A stretch of 64,000 nucleotides of DNA from Agaribacillus sp965228415. Lineage in GTDB: Bacteria; Bacteroidota; Bacteroidia; Cytophagales; Cyclobacteriaceae. Shown piece after piece: positions 7,866 through 18,799 of the stretch. Below the pieces are notes generated by a model, which was not told where the DNA came from, did no database searches, and saw nothing but the letters and a program-made list of their open reading frames with translations. Every line of letters starts with the position of its first letter. Within the stretch, counting starts at the first letter, position 1. The stretch is taken from contig OZ245814.1 of the NCBI GenBank assembly GCA_965228415.1, forward strand, positions 6,138,001-6,202,000, given 5' to 3'. A program made the position numbers and the translations under genes.

Positions 7866-8003
7866 TATTGGATCAACGTCAATTAATACCGGAATATCAT
7901 TTGCATTTTGAGACGATTCCAGTTGGTAGCCGGCATTCAAATGCCTCGTAGACGTTTCAAAACAAATAGGTGGATGTAGCGTATTCTACACCCGGTGATA
8001 TCT
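7866..8003 (-). repeat. Dispersed palindromic repeat, copy 2
   Basis: Same family and orientation as copy 1. It carries the block GCCGGCATTCAAATGCC, then CAAAACAAATAGGTGGATG and a TAGCGTATTCTA hairpin ending in CACCCGGTGAT. It fills most of the gap between the RhaT-like permease and the GH117 paralogue. Confidence 0.65.
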
Positions 8004-8050
8004 TTTTTTTAGATTCTGTACCTGGTGGAGTGCCACCGATGCTACATTAA

Positions 8051-9070
8051 TTATCCCAAACTATTACCAAAAGCGACGATAACAATTCCTACAACCATAC
8101 AAGTCAGTCCAAAGTATAAATATCTTTTAGCTTTGGCGGAGGCTTGCACCCATTCTTTGGTAATGATCCCGCTGATGATGGCAGTGGCTACTGACGCGGT
8201 GTTGAATATGGCGTATCCTACCGTATTTCCCATACTGCCGAGTTTGAAGGCTGCGAAGGCAAACAGCGCTGAGGCCGCATAGTGGAAAACAGCCATGATG
8301 AAGATCAGGTACAGGTTTTTGCCGAAGCTGGCTGTTTTAAAGTTGCCCCAAGCCTGTTTTTTGGAAAGCTGCCAGGCAAAATAAGCTGTCATGGCGATAC
8401 CACCGCTGATGAAAATGGGAAACATAACCGCAACAGCAGTAATCCAATCGGCGTTGCCGGCTTTTTGGCTGGCTTCGTGCAAAAATGGACGGCCTACGGC
8501 ATTGGCATAGCTGAAACCAGTAGCCAGTAATCCTCCTGAAATGGCGATTAAAATACCCAGCGTCATGGAGCCGCCAGACTGCTGTTCCGCGGCATCATTA
8601 GTATTTTTTTCGTCTTTCTCGCGGATTAAACCGGCTTTACCATTGGCAATAATACCCACCAAAACCACAACGAGACCTGTCAAAATCATTAATAGGGCAT
8701 TGCTGGGCGGTAGGCCGTCGACCAAAAACGGAAGCAGGGAACCAATAAGGATGATGGTGCCTATGAATAATGAAAAACCAAGGGACAACCCTATATGATT
8801 AATGGCTTTACCCCACATCATAACCCCCGTGCCCCACAGGAAACTGGCCAAAGCCATTTTTAACAGGATATCTGATGGCATGGAACCAAAGACCTCCCCA
8901 AAACCTTTGATCAAGGTGGTGGATGCAATGATGGGTACCACAAACATGGTGAGCAGGAAGAATAAACTCCATGTATTTTCGTATTTAAACCCTTTTGTAA
9001 ATTTTTCAGGGAGGGCATATAGTCCAAGCATTAAGCCGGCAAATATTGCCCATATAACTCCTTCAAACAT
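8051..9070 (-). CDS. RhaT-like sugar permease (DMT superfamily)
   Basis: A 339-residue protein with about ten membrane segments and the L-rhamnose-proton symporter (RhaT, PF06379) layout. The first segment begins 'GVIWAIFAGLMLGLYALPEKF' in part, and 'WSLFFLLTMFVVPII', 'FLWGTGVMMWGKAINHIGLSLGFSL' follow, all typical of the family. A polar loop of about 25 residues separates the two halves. It is the last gene of the AHG operon, 41 bases after the aldose epimerase, so its likely cargo is a monosaccharide released by the GH2 and GH117 enzymes (3,6-anhydro-L-galactose or galactose) moving from periplasm to cytoplasm. The cargo is inferred from context. Confidence 0.82.
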   Translation of the reverse strand: MFEGVIWAIFAGLMLGLYALPEKFTKGFKYENTWSLFFLLTMFVVPIIASTTLIKGFGEVFGSMPSDILLKMALASFLWGTGVMMWGKAINHIGLSLGFSLFIGTIILIGSLLPFLVDGLPPSNALLMILTGLVVVLVGIIANGKAGLIREKDEKNTNDAAEQQSGGSMTLGILIAISGGLLATGFSYANAVGRPFLHEASQKAGNADWITAVAVMFPIFISGGIAMTAYFAWQLSKKQAWGNFKTASFGKNLYLIFIMAVFHYAASALFAFAAFKLGSMGNTVGYAIFNTASVATAIISGIITKEWVQASAKAKRYLYFGLTCMVVGIVIVAFGNSLG

Positions 9071-9111
9071 GATAAATTATTAGGTTAAAAATGATTTTCA
9101 ATAATTAAAAT

Positions 9112-10158
9112 TTACCAGTGGATTTTGAAAACCGTTTGGCTATTATATGTATCCGCTGGTTTCGTAACCGATGCGGGCGAATTTTCGATGTTCGGTCCAT
9201 TGGGGTAGCGGTGTGTTTCACAACAGAAACCGCGATATCTTCCGTACTGATCACCATTTTCCCTGCGCAATTTGTCTGAAGTGAAGTATCCGGAATAAAA
9301 GAGCATGCCTGGTTCGGTGGTAGACACTTCCAGTTTTCTCCCACTTTCCCGGTCACTGAATTCCGCTACTTTTCTCAACGGGCCTATACTTTGGTCAAAC
9401 AGGTAATAATGTTCAAAACCGGTTGTTAGTCCCTCAAATGCCTCTTTTAGCAATTTTCCTGCTCTTAGATCGGCTGCCGTATTATTTACATCGCCAATGG
9501 CACCAACAGGCACATTGGTTTCATCGGGTTCCAGGTAGTTATCGGCTAGTATGGTAGCCTGGTGATTTTCGATCGTTTGCTCAAACCCCGACAGATTAAA
9601 ATAAGTATGGTTGGTCAGCGAGATAGGGGTAGTTTGATCCGTAGTTGCTTCATAACTAATTGCTAATTCATTGTTATTGTTTAACACAAAGGTTACGCTG
9701 ATCTCAACATTCCCCGGGTAGCCTTCTTCCATATGCGGGCTTTTTAATGACATGATAACGCCCAGGGTATCGCTTGTGTCGATGGGTTGAGCGGACCAGA
9801 TTTTCTTATCAAAACCGGTCAACCCTCCGTGCAGATGATTTGGACCGTTGTTAATCGCCAGTATATATTCTTTCCCATCAATTTTAAATTTGCCATCTTT
9901 TATCCTGGAAGCGTACCGGCCCACCGTACATCCGAAATAGGGGGCATTTTTTTTATATTCCCTGGAAAGGTATCCCTCCATTGAATCAAATCCACATGCC
10001 AGCTCGTGCCTTGTATTTCCTTGCCCGGGAACAGAAATGGAGGTCACCGTGGCACCAAAAGTCATGATTTTAACCTGCATGCCATTATCGTTGGCCAGTA
10101 AAAACTGTTCTATGTCCTGATCTTTATACCTGCCAAATATCGTTTGCTTAACATTCAT
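9112..10158 (-). CDS. galM: Aldose 1-epimerase (galactose mutarotase)
   Basis: A 348-residue protein of the galactose mutarotase family. Family blocks are in order: 'MTFGATVTSISVP', 'GCTVGRYASRIKDGKF' (about 75-91), 'NGPNHLHGG' (104-112), 'LTNHTYFNL' with the catalytic His, and a late 'TEPGMLFYSGYF' with the catalytic Glu. It interconverts alpha and beta anomers of galactose and similar aldoses. No signal peptide is visible, so it acts in the cytoplasm. It lies 28 bases after the cycloisomerase gene and 41 bases before the RhaT-like permease, fitting a role in feeding beta-galactose or AHG hydrate forms to the dehydrogenase steps. Confidence 0.93.
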   Translation of the reverse strand: MNVKQTIFGRYKDQDIEQFLLANDNGMQVKIMTFGATVTSISVPGQGNTRHELACGFDSMEGYLSREYKKNAPYFGCTVGRYASRIKDGKFKIDGKEYILAINNGPNHLHGGLTGFDKKIWSAQPIDTSDTLGVIMSLKSPHMEEGYPGNVEISVTFVLNNNNELAISYEATTDQTTPISLTNHTYFNLSGFEQTIENHQATILADNYLEPDETNVPVGAIGDVNNTAADLRAGKLLKEAFEGLTTGFEHYYLFDQSIGPLRKVAEFSDRESGRKLEVSTTEPGMLFYSGYFTSDKLRRENGDQYGRYRGFCCETHRYPNGPNIENSPASVTKPADTYNSQTVFKIHW

Positions 10159-10186
10159 GGGGGTTTATTTTAATAATGCTTTTCAA

Positions 10187-11323
10187 TTAAATCCGGGATA
10201 CCATACTGCTATTGTTATAGTCGCTGGGGCTCACCTGAAAAGGTTTCAGTTTTTCCCAATCAAATGAAACACCTATGCCAGGCGTGTCAGGTGCTACGGC
10301 GCGATAGTTTTTCACGACCAATGGCCGGCTGGTATAGTCATCTATCGGAAAGCTATGCACCTCCAGCCACCCGGAGTTGGACTGGGCCGAAACAAGGCTT
10401 ACATGCAACTCGTGCATACCATGAGAACAGACAGGCATATTGTATTTTCTGGAAAGTTCCGCCACTCTCAGCCATCCGGATATGCCGCCGCAATTGGAGG
10501 CATCGGGTTGAATAAAGGAGAGTTTGGCTTGTTCAAAGGCATATTCAAACTCATGGATGGTATGAAGGTTTTCTCCCATTGCCAGTGGTATGCTGGAAGC
10601 TTCTGCAATTTCGGCAAATCCGAGATAGTTGTCGGGGATGGTCGGTTCTTCAAACCATTGAATGTTGTACGGCGCGAATTTTTTGGCCGCCTCAATTGCC
10701 TGTGCCACGCTCATGGAATAATTGGCGTCCACCATAAAGGTAACATTGTTTCCGATCAGCTCGCGAACCGCCTTTACCCGGTCGATATCTTCCTGCAGGT
10801 TGGCCCTCCCCACTTTGATTTTCACTGCATTGAAGCCCTGTTCCAGGTATCCTTTGATATTGCTAAGAAGTTTAGGCAGGGGAAATTGCAGGTCAATGCC
10901 GCCACAGTAGGCTTTGCAGGTGTTGCCGGCGCCACCGGCCATTTGCCACAAGGGAAGTCCTGCCTGCTTGCATTTAATGTCCCATAAGGCGATGTCTATG
11001 GCCGAGATCGCAAACGAGGCAATGCCTCCTCTGCCAACATAGTGTATGTGCCACCATAAAAAATCATAGATTTCTTCAACCCTGGTACCGTCTTTTCCCA
11101 GGATAGCAGGTACCATATCGTTTTCAAGCATGGCCTTAATGGACTGCCCTCCCTTGCCTCCTGTGTAGGTATAACCGGTGCCCTGACTGCCATCCTCTAA
11201 GGTTATGGTGCACGTAACCAGTTCAAAGTGAGTATGATCGCCATGTTTGGCATCGGACAGTACCTCTGGCAAGGGCACTTTGAAAAGTTGTACAGTTACC
11301 TCTTTTATTCTCTGTTGCGTCAT
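10187..11323 (-). CDS. 3,6-anhydro-L-galactonate cycloisomerase (enolase superfamily)
   Basis: A 378-residue mandelate-racemase-type enolase-superfamily protein. It has the base pair Lys168/Lys170 in VKIKVG, metal ligands Asp199, Glu225 and Glu251, and His301 in CSHGM. Long stretches such as 'SDAKHGDHTHFEL', 'GTGYTYTGGKGGQSIKAML' and 'NTCKAYCGGIDLQFPL' agree with my memory of the anhydrogalactonate cycloisomerase of agar-degrading Vibrio. That enzyme opens 3,6-anhydrogalactonate to 2-keto-3-deoxygalactonate. It lies 24 bases after the aldehyde dehydrogenase that would make its substrate. Whether it prefers the L- (agar) or D- (carrageenan) form cannot be read from sequence alone; the GH117 neighbours favour L. 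Confidence 0.82.
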   Translation of the reverse strand: MTQQRIKEVTVQLFKVPLPEVLSDAKHGDHTHFELVTCTITLEDGSQGTGYTYTGGKGGQSIKAMLENDMVPAILGKDGTRVEEIYDFLWWHIHYVGRGGIASFAISAIDIALWDIKCKQAGLPLWQMAGGAGNTCKAYCGGIDLQFPLPKLLSNIKGYLEQGFNAVKIKVGRANLQEDIDRVKAVRELIGNNVTFMVDANYSMSVAQAIEAAKKFAPYNIQWFEEPTIPDNYLGFAEIAEASSIPLAMGENLHTIHEFEYAFEQAKLSFIQPDASNCGGISGWLRVAELSRKYNMPVCSHGMHELHVSLVSAQSNSGWLEVHSFPIDDYTSRPLVVKNYRAVAPDTPGIGVSFDWEKLKPFQVSPSDYNNSSMVSRI

Positions 11324-11347
11324 GATTTTTAAATTGGCGTGCCGGGC

Positions 11348-12805
11348 TTAATATTTAACATAGCATGTTTTTTTCTCTAGATACTGCTCAAAACCGTATT
11401 TACCATCTTCCCCACCTGTGCCACTCAGTTTGTAGCCGTTGTGAAACCCCTGATGTTGTTCGCCATGTCCTCTGTTAACATAGACTTCTCCAAATTCCAG
11501 TTCATCATTACATTTCATGATGGTGGCCATGTCTTTGGTAAAGATCATGGCTGCCAGGCCGTATTTACAATCATTGGCGTAACCGATCACCTCATCAAAA
11601 TCCCGGAACTTGACTATTGGAAGCATTGGTCCGAATGATTCTTCGTGAATAATGGTCATATCTTGCGTCACATTGGTAAGGATGGTCGGTTGGAACCAAA
11701 AGCCCTTGTCAAATGGAGCACCCTCGGGTTTTTTGCCTCCAAAGGCGATTGTAGCGCCTTCCTCCACGCTTTTGGCCACGAGCCGTTCCATGTTGTTAAT
11801 TTCGTGCCTGTTTACCTTGGGCCCCAGATCGGTGTCGGCAAGCATGGGATCACCGATTTTTAAGGTTTTTACTTTTGCCATGAACTTTTCCATAAAGGCA
11901 TCATAAATGTCCTCATGCAAATAGGTTCGTTCATTGCAGGTACATACCTGGCCACAGTTGTCAAACCTCGAATGAAAAGCGCCTTCAACCGCCAGGTCCA
12001 GGTCGGCGTCTGCAAATACAATACACGGGGCCTTACCGCCCAGCTCCAGCTGGACATAGGTCAGGTTTTCGGCGGCCGTTTTGAAAATTTGCTGTCCTGC
12101 CGGTGTACTTCCCGTCATGGTAACCATCTTGGTGATGGGGCTGGATACCAGGGCATGACCCAGTACTTTTCCGGTTCCTGCCAGGATGTTTAACAAACCA
12201 TGGGGCAAGCCTACTTTACTGGCAATATCGCCTAGCGCTAAAGTAGCCAGTGGGGTCTCCTCCGTGGGCTTAAGTACCACACTGTTTCCTGCGACCAAAG
12301 CTGGGCCTATTTTCCTTCCGGCCAGTGCCAGGGGAAAGTTCCAGGCAGTAATGGCTACTACCACACCTCTTGGTATTTTATGTATCCAAATGTGCTCGTT
12401 GGGATTATCAGAGGGAACAATATCGCCTTCAATTTGGCGGGCCCAGTCACAGGCATATTCTATAAAAGTAGCGGTAACCTCTACTTCCATCTGGGCCAGC
12501 GAAAATAATTTCCCTTGCTCTTTAACCAGGATTGTAGCCAGCTCGTCTTTGTTGTCCCTGATTTCCTGTGCAAAGGTGCGCATTAACTCGGCTCTTTTTC
12601 GGGCAGGGACTTTCTTCCAGCTTTTTTGTGCCTTTTCAGCAGCAAGCAGCGCTTTTTTTGCATCGGCTTCGTCTCCAAACTGCACTGTTCCGACGACTGA
12701 TTCGTCAGTGGGACTGAAAATATCAGCCGTCTCTCCGGTGTTGTTGTCTACCCACTGCCCGTCAATAAATAGTTTATATTCTTTTACTTCTGACATGTTA
12801 CTCAA
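11348..12805 (-). CDS. Aldehyde dehydrogenase, likely 3,6-anhydrogalactose dehydrogenase
   Basis: A 485-residue NAD(P)-dependent aldehyde dehydrogenase. The proton-abstracting Glu254 is in LELGGK and the nucleophile Cys288 in FDNCGQVCTC. 'TAWNFPLALAGRKIGPALVAGN' and 'VLKPTEETP' form the nucleotide site, and 'EESFGPMLPIVKF' follows. It resembles lactaldehyde/glycolaldehyde dehydrogenases and the AHG dehydrogenases of agarolytic bacteria, which oxidise AHG to 3,6-anhydrogalactonate. It sits directly ahead of the cycloisomerase that uses that product. No signal peptide; cytoplasmic. The function call leans on the operon as much as on the sequence. Confidence 0.82.
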   Translation of the reverse strand: MSNMSEVKEYKLFIDGQWVDNNTGETADIFSPTDESVVGTVQFGDEADAKKALLAAEKAQKSWKKVPARKRAELMRTFAQEIRDNKDELATILVKEQGKLFSLAQMEVEVTATFIEYACDWARQIEGDIVPSDNPNEHIWIHKIPRGVVVAITAWNFPLALAGRKIGPALVAGNSVVLKPTEETPLATLALGDIASKVGLPHGLLNILAGTGKVLGHALVSSPITKMVTMTGSTPAGQQIFKTAAENLTYVQLELGGKAPCIVFADADLDLAVEGAFHSRFDNCGQVCTCNERTYLHEDIYDAFMEKFMAKVKTLKIGDPMLADTDLGPKVNRHEINNMERLVAKSVEEGATIAFGGKKPEGAPFDKGFWFQPTILTNVTQDMTIIHEESFGPMLPIVKFRDFDEVIGYANDCKYGLAAMIFTKDMATIMKCNDELEFGEVYVNRGHGEQHQGFHNGYKLSGTGGEDGKYGFEQYLEKKTCYVKY

Positions 12806-12859
12806 TTTTTGTACAAGGTTTTGGGCGCGTTAAGCGGCTCTTTGATTTTTGTAAAATAA

Positions 12860-13621
12860 TTACCGGCCCATCCATCCGCCGTCTACCAGCATAATGGACC
12901 CGTGCATGTAATCGGATGCCTGTGAGGCCAGAAAGACCACAGGTCCGGCAAAGTCGGTGGGTTCTCCCCATCTGCCAGCCGGAATTCTGGCCAGAATAGC
13001 GGCGGTTCTTTCAGGATCATTTCTTAATGCTTCGGTATTGTCAGTGCTGATGTAGCCTGGGGCGATAGCATTCACGTTTACACCCTTCGCTGCCCACTCA
13101 TTGGCGAATGCCATCGTCATTTGGCCGATGGCACCTTTGCTGGCAGCGTAGCCGGGAACGGTAATACCACCCTGAAAAGTCAACAATGAGGCGGTAAAAA
13201 TAATTTTGCCCGCACCCCGGTTTACCATGTCTTTACCGATTTCCCGGGTGAGAATGAATTGTGCATTTTGATTGACCTCAATGACCTTATCCCACATTTC
13301 GTCGGGATGTTCTGCAGCGGGTTTTCTTAGAATAGTTCCCGCATTATTTGCCAGTATATCAATTTTTGAAAAGTCGGACTTTACCTCGTTGATGAAGGCA
13401 TATAGTGCCTTCCTGTCTCCAAAATCGCAGGTATAGGCGGCGAATTTTCTCCCCAGGGCCGTCACGGCTTCCCCTACGGCGCTGCCACTTTTTTCCAGGG
13501 AAGCGCTGACACCAATTATGTCGGCGCCGGCTTCGGCCAGCCCTACTGCCATGGCTTTTCCAATGCCCCTTTTGCAGCCCGTCACCAGGGCTATTTTACC
13601 ATCTAATCTGAATTTATCCAT
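12860..13621 (-). CDS. KduD-like short-chain dehydrogenase, candidate 2,5-diketo-3-deoxygalactonate 5-reductase
   Basis: A 253-residue classical SDR. The cofactor motif TGCKRGIG is at 14-21, NNAG at 92-95, and the catalytic set is Ser145, Tyr158 and Lys162 (YAASK). 'PARGWGEP'-like text near the end ('IPAGRWGEPTDFAGP') and the 'F.LDGKIALVTG' opening place it near KduD and gluconate 5-dehydrogenases. In the known L-AHG route, 2-keto-3-deoxy-L-galactonate is oxidised at C5 and then reduced to 2-keto-3-deoxy-D-gluconate. With the zinc dehydrogenase 32 bases upstream, this pair supplies both redox steps. Which enzyme runs which step is inferred. Confidence 0.75.
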   Translation of the reverse strand: MDKFRLDGKIALVTGCKRGIGKAMAVGLAEAGADIIGVSASLEKSGSAVGEAVTALGRKFAAYTCDFGDRKALYAFINEVKSDFSKIDILANNAGTILRKPAAEHPDEMWDKVIEVNQNAQFILTREIGKDMVNRGAGKIIFTASLLTFQGGITVPGYAASKGAIGQMTMAFANEWAAKGVNVNAIAPGYISTDNTEALRNDPERTAAILARIPAGRWGEPTDFAGPVVFLASQASDYMHGSIMLVDGGWMGR

Positions 13622-13653
13622 AAATGTGATTTTTTTAGCGCTTCATTTAAAAA

Positions 13654-14673
13654 TTAGTCTTGGCAATCAATAAGATATTTCATGCCGTCCGGGTTTTCAT
13701 CGATGATTTCGAATACAGATTGAATATTTTCCAGACTATCTGTTTTAGTAATTAAAGTATCAAATGGAATAATGCCTGATGCTGCTATGCGAATGGCTTC
13801 TTCATAGTCGTCTTCCTGGTACAACCTCGCACCCAGTAACTCGATTTCAGACCAGAAGAATTTAAACAGGTCTACGGGTCGTTTTTCTCCGCCGTGAATA
13901 GCTACCATTACGATTCTGGCTTTCACATTGACCACCTCAGTCATGGCTGATACAGCGGCGGCGGCGCCTGATACTTCAAATACACAATCAATCATAGCTT
14001 CTCCGGTAAGCGCTGATATTTTTTCAGTCAGTTTTTCCGTGGCCGGATTGATGGTGGTAAAGCCCAGGTCAGCAAGCATTTGCAGTCTGCTTTCGTTTAT
14101 TTCCGAGATAAAAACATTGGCTCCTTTTTCCCTCAAAACAAAGGCTATCAACGTTCCGATCGGGCCGCCTCCCATGACGAGGCAGTTTTCACCTGCTTTT
14201 ACCCGTCCAATTTTCACATCGTGGCAGGCTACTGCCAAAGGCTCAATAAATGCACCATATTTCAATGATAGTTGTTCTGGTAATTTATGTAAAGTATAAG
14301 CCGGAACAGTCCAGCTTTTTTGAAAGGCACCGGCACTGTCTATGCCTATAAATTTCAGGTTTTTACCTACGTGTGGGTTGCCCTTGTCAAATGGGTGTGG
14401 CTTGCCAAATTTGAGCGGCCTGACGGCAACGTTGTCACCCACTTTGACATTATCTACGCCTTCGCCCAATTCAGCTACCACGGCGGAGGCCTCATGTCCG
14501 ACAATTTGAGGAGGATTTATTCTTTTGTCCATAACGCCATGAAAAATGTGAATATCCGTACCGCACACACCGCAGTAGGCGACATTCAATCTTACCTCTC
14601 CGGGACCGGGTTTTATCTGATCGCTTTCTCCAATCGAAAATTGCCCCTTTTCTTTATAAAATGCTGCTTTCAT
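13654..14673 (-). CDS. Zinc alcohol dehydrogenase, candidate 2-keto-3-deoxy-L-galactonate 5-dehydrogenase
   Basis: A 339-residue medium-chain dehydrogenase. Catalytic zinc ligands Cys37 (CGVCGTD) and His60-Glu61 (GHE) are present, and the Rossmann motif 'VMGGGPIGTLIAF' is in the middle. The usual four-Cys structural zinc loop is missing: the region around residues 85-110 ('PLKFGKPHPFDKGNPH') has no Cys. It resembles L-threonine/galactitol-type dehydrogenases and the L-galactonate/L-KDGal 5-dehydrogenases. It is 26 bases after the GH117 gene and just before the KduD-like SDR, which supports a place in AHG catabolism. An L-galactose- or L-fucose-related role is also possible. Confidence 0.75.
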   Translation of the reverse strand: MKAAFYKEKGQFSIGESDQIKPGPGEVRLNVAYCGVCGTDIHIFHGVMDKRINPPQIVGHEASAVVAELGEGVDNVKVGDNVAVRPLKFGKPHPFDKGNPHVGKNLKFIGIDSAGAFQKSWTVPAYTLHKLPEQLSLKYGAFIEPLAVACHDVKIGRVKAGENCLVMGGGPIGTLIAFVLREKGANVFISEINESRLQMLADLGFTTINPATEKLTEKISALTGEAMIDCVFEVSGAAAAVSAMTEVVNVKARIVMVAIHGGEKRPVDLFKFFWSEIELLGARLYQEDDYEEAIRIAASGIIPFDTLITKTDSLENIQSVFEIIDENPDGMKYLIDCQD

Positions 14674-14699
14674 TAGTTTATCTAAGTGTATTTATTTAC

Positions 14700-15896
14700 T
14701 TATGGGTTGAATGGTAAATTCTTTTCGAATCTTTTGATGTGCTGCCAGTCGTAGGAGACATATTGATGCGTTAAACCCCACGTTACAGCCTCTAACGGTC
14801 CTTTTTCATAGTCTAATGAGGTATCCAGGCCTGCGGCAGGAGGGCCCCACTTGATATGTGATTTAATTTCGAAGTTGATGCCATCCGGAGACCACTGAAT
14901 AGTGTTTCTTTCGGGTCCATCGGTGATGATCAAAGCGGCAATACCGCCATTGTATGGCCAGACACACAGTTCGTGACCGCTATTGGTAATGGGGTTATAC
15001 TCAGATTTCACATAAGGCCCTTCAAGCTTATCAGCAATGGCGACACCCCATTTAATTTCTCTGCCACCAAAGGTTTTTCTTTCCCCCATTCTTTCTCCTT
15101 TGTAATATAGGTAAAACTTGTCTTTGTAATAGACTAGGGTGGGATCATGAACTTTATGGCTGTCAAAGGATCCCTGTTTTTTGACTTTAAAACGCGAATC
15201 CTCTTCCCCTAACCACTCACCGTCATCGGATGGCGATAATATGGGCGCATCAAGTTTTTTAAAAGGCCCATCGGGAGAATCGGCAATGGCCATGCCTACC
15301 TGGTTTTTAACCCGGTTGACGTATGGTGCCTTCACTGTTTGATATACCAGGACATATTTGCCATCGTGGACCATTACCTGCGGTGTGAACACCGACCTAT
15401 CATCGTAGGCGCCCGCAGGCCCTCTGGGTACGGCCAAACCTTGTTCGTCCCAGGTCCAGCCATCTTTGGAAGTAGCATACCAGACCTCGGTTTTATCCCA
15501 GGGAAACACTTTTTTCTCCGGATCTCCCGTGCCAAATCCATGTGTTTCTCCGGTAGCTCTTGAATAATAAACATAATAGGTGCTATTCACCGAAATGATA
15601 TCACTTGGATCTCTCCGTGTGACACCTTCTTCATAAGCAAAATCCCCTTTTAAATCGAAGGTTTTAAAGTCACAAAACCATTCCGGCCCCTGATCATAAT
15701 TCCTTTCAAGTGCGCGCCTGGAAGCAGCGCTTAGCTTCTCTTTGTTCATGATAGCATTGCGCTCATACACCTCGTCGGGGTAATCCTGACTTACTTCCTG
15801 GCTGTTTTCCTGTGATGTCGATTGCTGTATGCATCCTGTCATACTTGCTACAAAGTACGATAGGGAAAGGTAAACAGCTATTTTTTTAATTTTCAT
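14700..15896 (-). CDS. GH117 alpha-1,3-(3,6-anhydro-L-galactosidase)
   Basis: A 398-residue protein with a lipobox-like signal ('FVASMTGC'), so an outer-envelope lipoprotein facing periplasm or surface. It is a clear GH117 member: helix 'KLSAASRRALERNYDQG', then RRDPS at 94-98, 'TGETHGFGTGDPEKKVFPWD', HDP at 250-252, and SGHE at 306-309, which carries the conserved Glu near residue 310. It closely follows my memory of the Zobellia AhgA-type enzymes. The family removes 3,6-anhydro-L-galactose from the non-reducing end of neoagaro-oligosaccharides. It lies 18 bases after the GH2 gene; the two would alternate to strip an agaro-oligosaccharide to monomers. Confidence 0.93.
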   Translation of the reverse strand: MKIKKIAVYLSLSYFVASMTGCIQQSTSQENSQEVSQDYPDEVYERNAIMNKEKLSAASRRALERNYDQGPEWFCDFKTFDLKGDFAYEEGVTRRDPSDIISVNSTYYVYYSRATGETHGFGTGDPEKKVFPWDKTEVWYATSKDGWTWDEQGLAVPRGPAGAYDDRSVFTPQVMVHDGKYVLVYQTVKAPYVNRVKNQVGMAIADSPDGPFKKLDAPILSPSDDGEWLGEEDSRFKVKKQGSFDSHKVHDPTLVYYKDKFYLYYKGERMGERKTFGGREIKWGVAIADKLEGPYVKSEYNPITNSGHELCVWPYNGGIAALIITDGPERNTIQWSPDGINFEIKSHIKWGPPAAGLDTSLDYEKGPLEAVTWGLTHQYVSYDWQHIKRFEKNLPFNP

Positions 15897-15914
15897 GATA
15901 CGGAAAAATTTGTG

Positions 15915-18461
<2,547 letters not shown>

Positions 18462-18799
18462 TGTCTGATCCGATCACAGGGGTTTTAAGACTTACAACGA
18501 CCTGTATGATTAGCGCGAAATGTGTAAAACTCCGGATACAAGCCGGCTGTAAAAATGGCAGGATAAATCTTAAATGCGCTAAAAAGCAACTAGACAAAAA
18601 CTGAACATCATCTATATTGACGGTAGCCGGCGAATATGCACATTGAGGAACTTATTGGCTAAAAATCATTGGTCTAATGGGCTTATTATATATTACGGAC
18701 TACCCGGTCAGGCAAGAAAGCCTTGGATTTTAGGCCCGAAAATATTTAAATTGTGGTTCAACCTAACTGGACAATCGACGATTAATAATTGGCTGAAGT
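18462..18799. promoter_or_regulatory. Divergent control region between GH2 operon and TPR-LuxR regulator
   Basis: A 338-base gene-free stretch that must hold the operon promoter on one strand and the regulator promoter on the other. The 12-mer CGATTAATAATT occurs at 18779-18790 and again at 18803-18814, 24 bases apart, so the second copy lies just inside the regulator's coding start. I found no convincing TTTG/TAnnTTTG pair for either gene. Confidence 0.45.

Noticed and set aside
10355..10987. A 210-codon plus-strand open frame
   Set aside because: It is antisense to the well-supported cycloisomerase gene; its protein has no recognisable domain and its codon use is unlike that of the neighbours.
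12186..12833. A 215-codon plus-strand open frame, rich in Ser and Ala
   Set aside because: Antisense shadow of the aldehyde dehydrogenase gene, whose catalytic residues are intact.
14700..15896. Possibility that the locus is a carrageenan (D-AHG) system
   Set aside because: No GH16/GH82 carrageenase or GH127/GH129 enzyme is seen, whereas two GH117 genes typical of agar-type L-AHG are. It stays possible for single enzymes but is the weaker reading.
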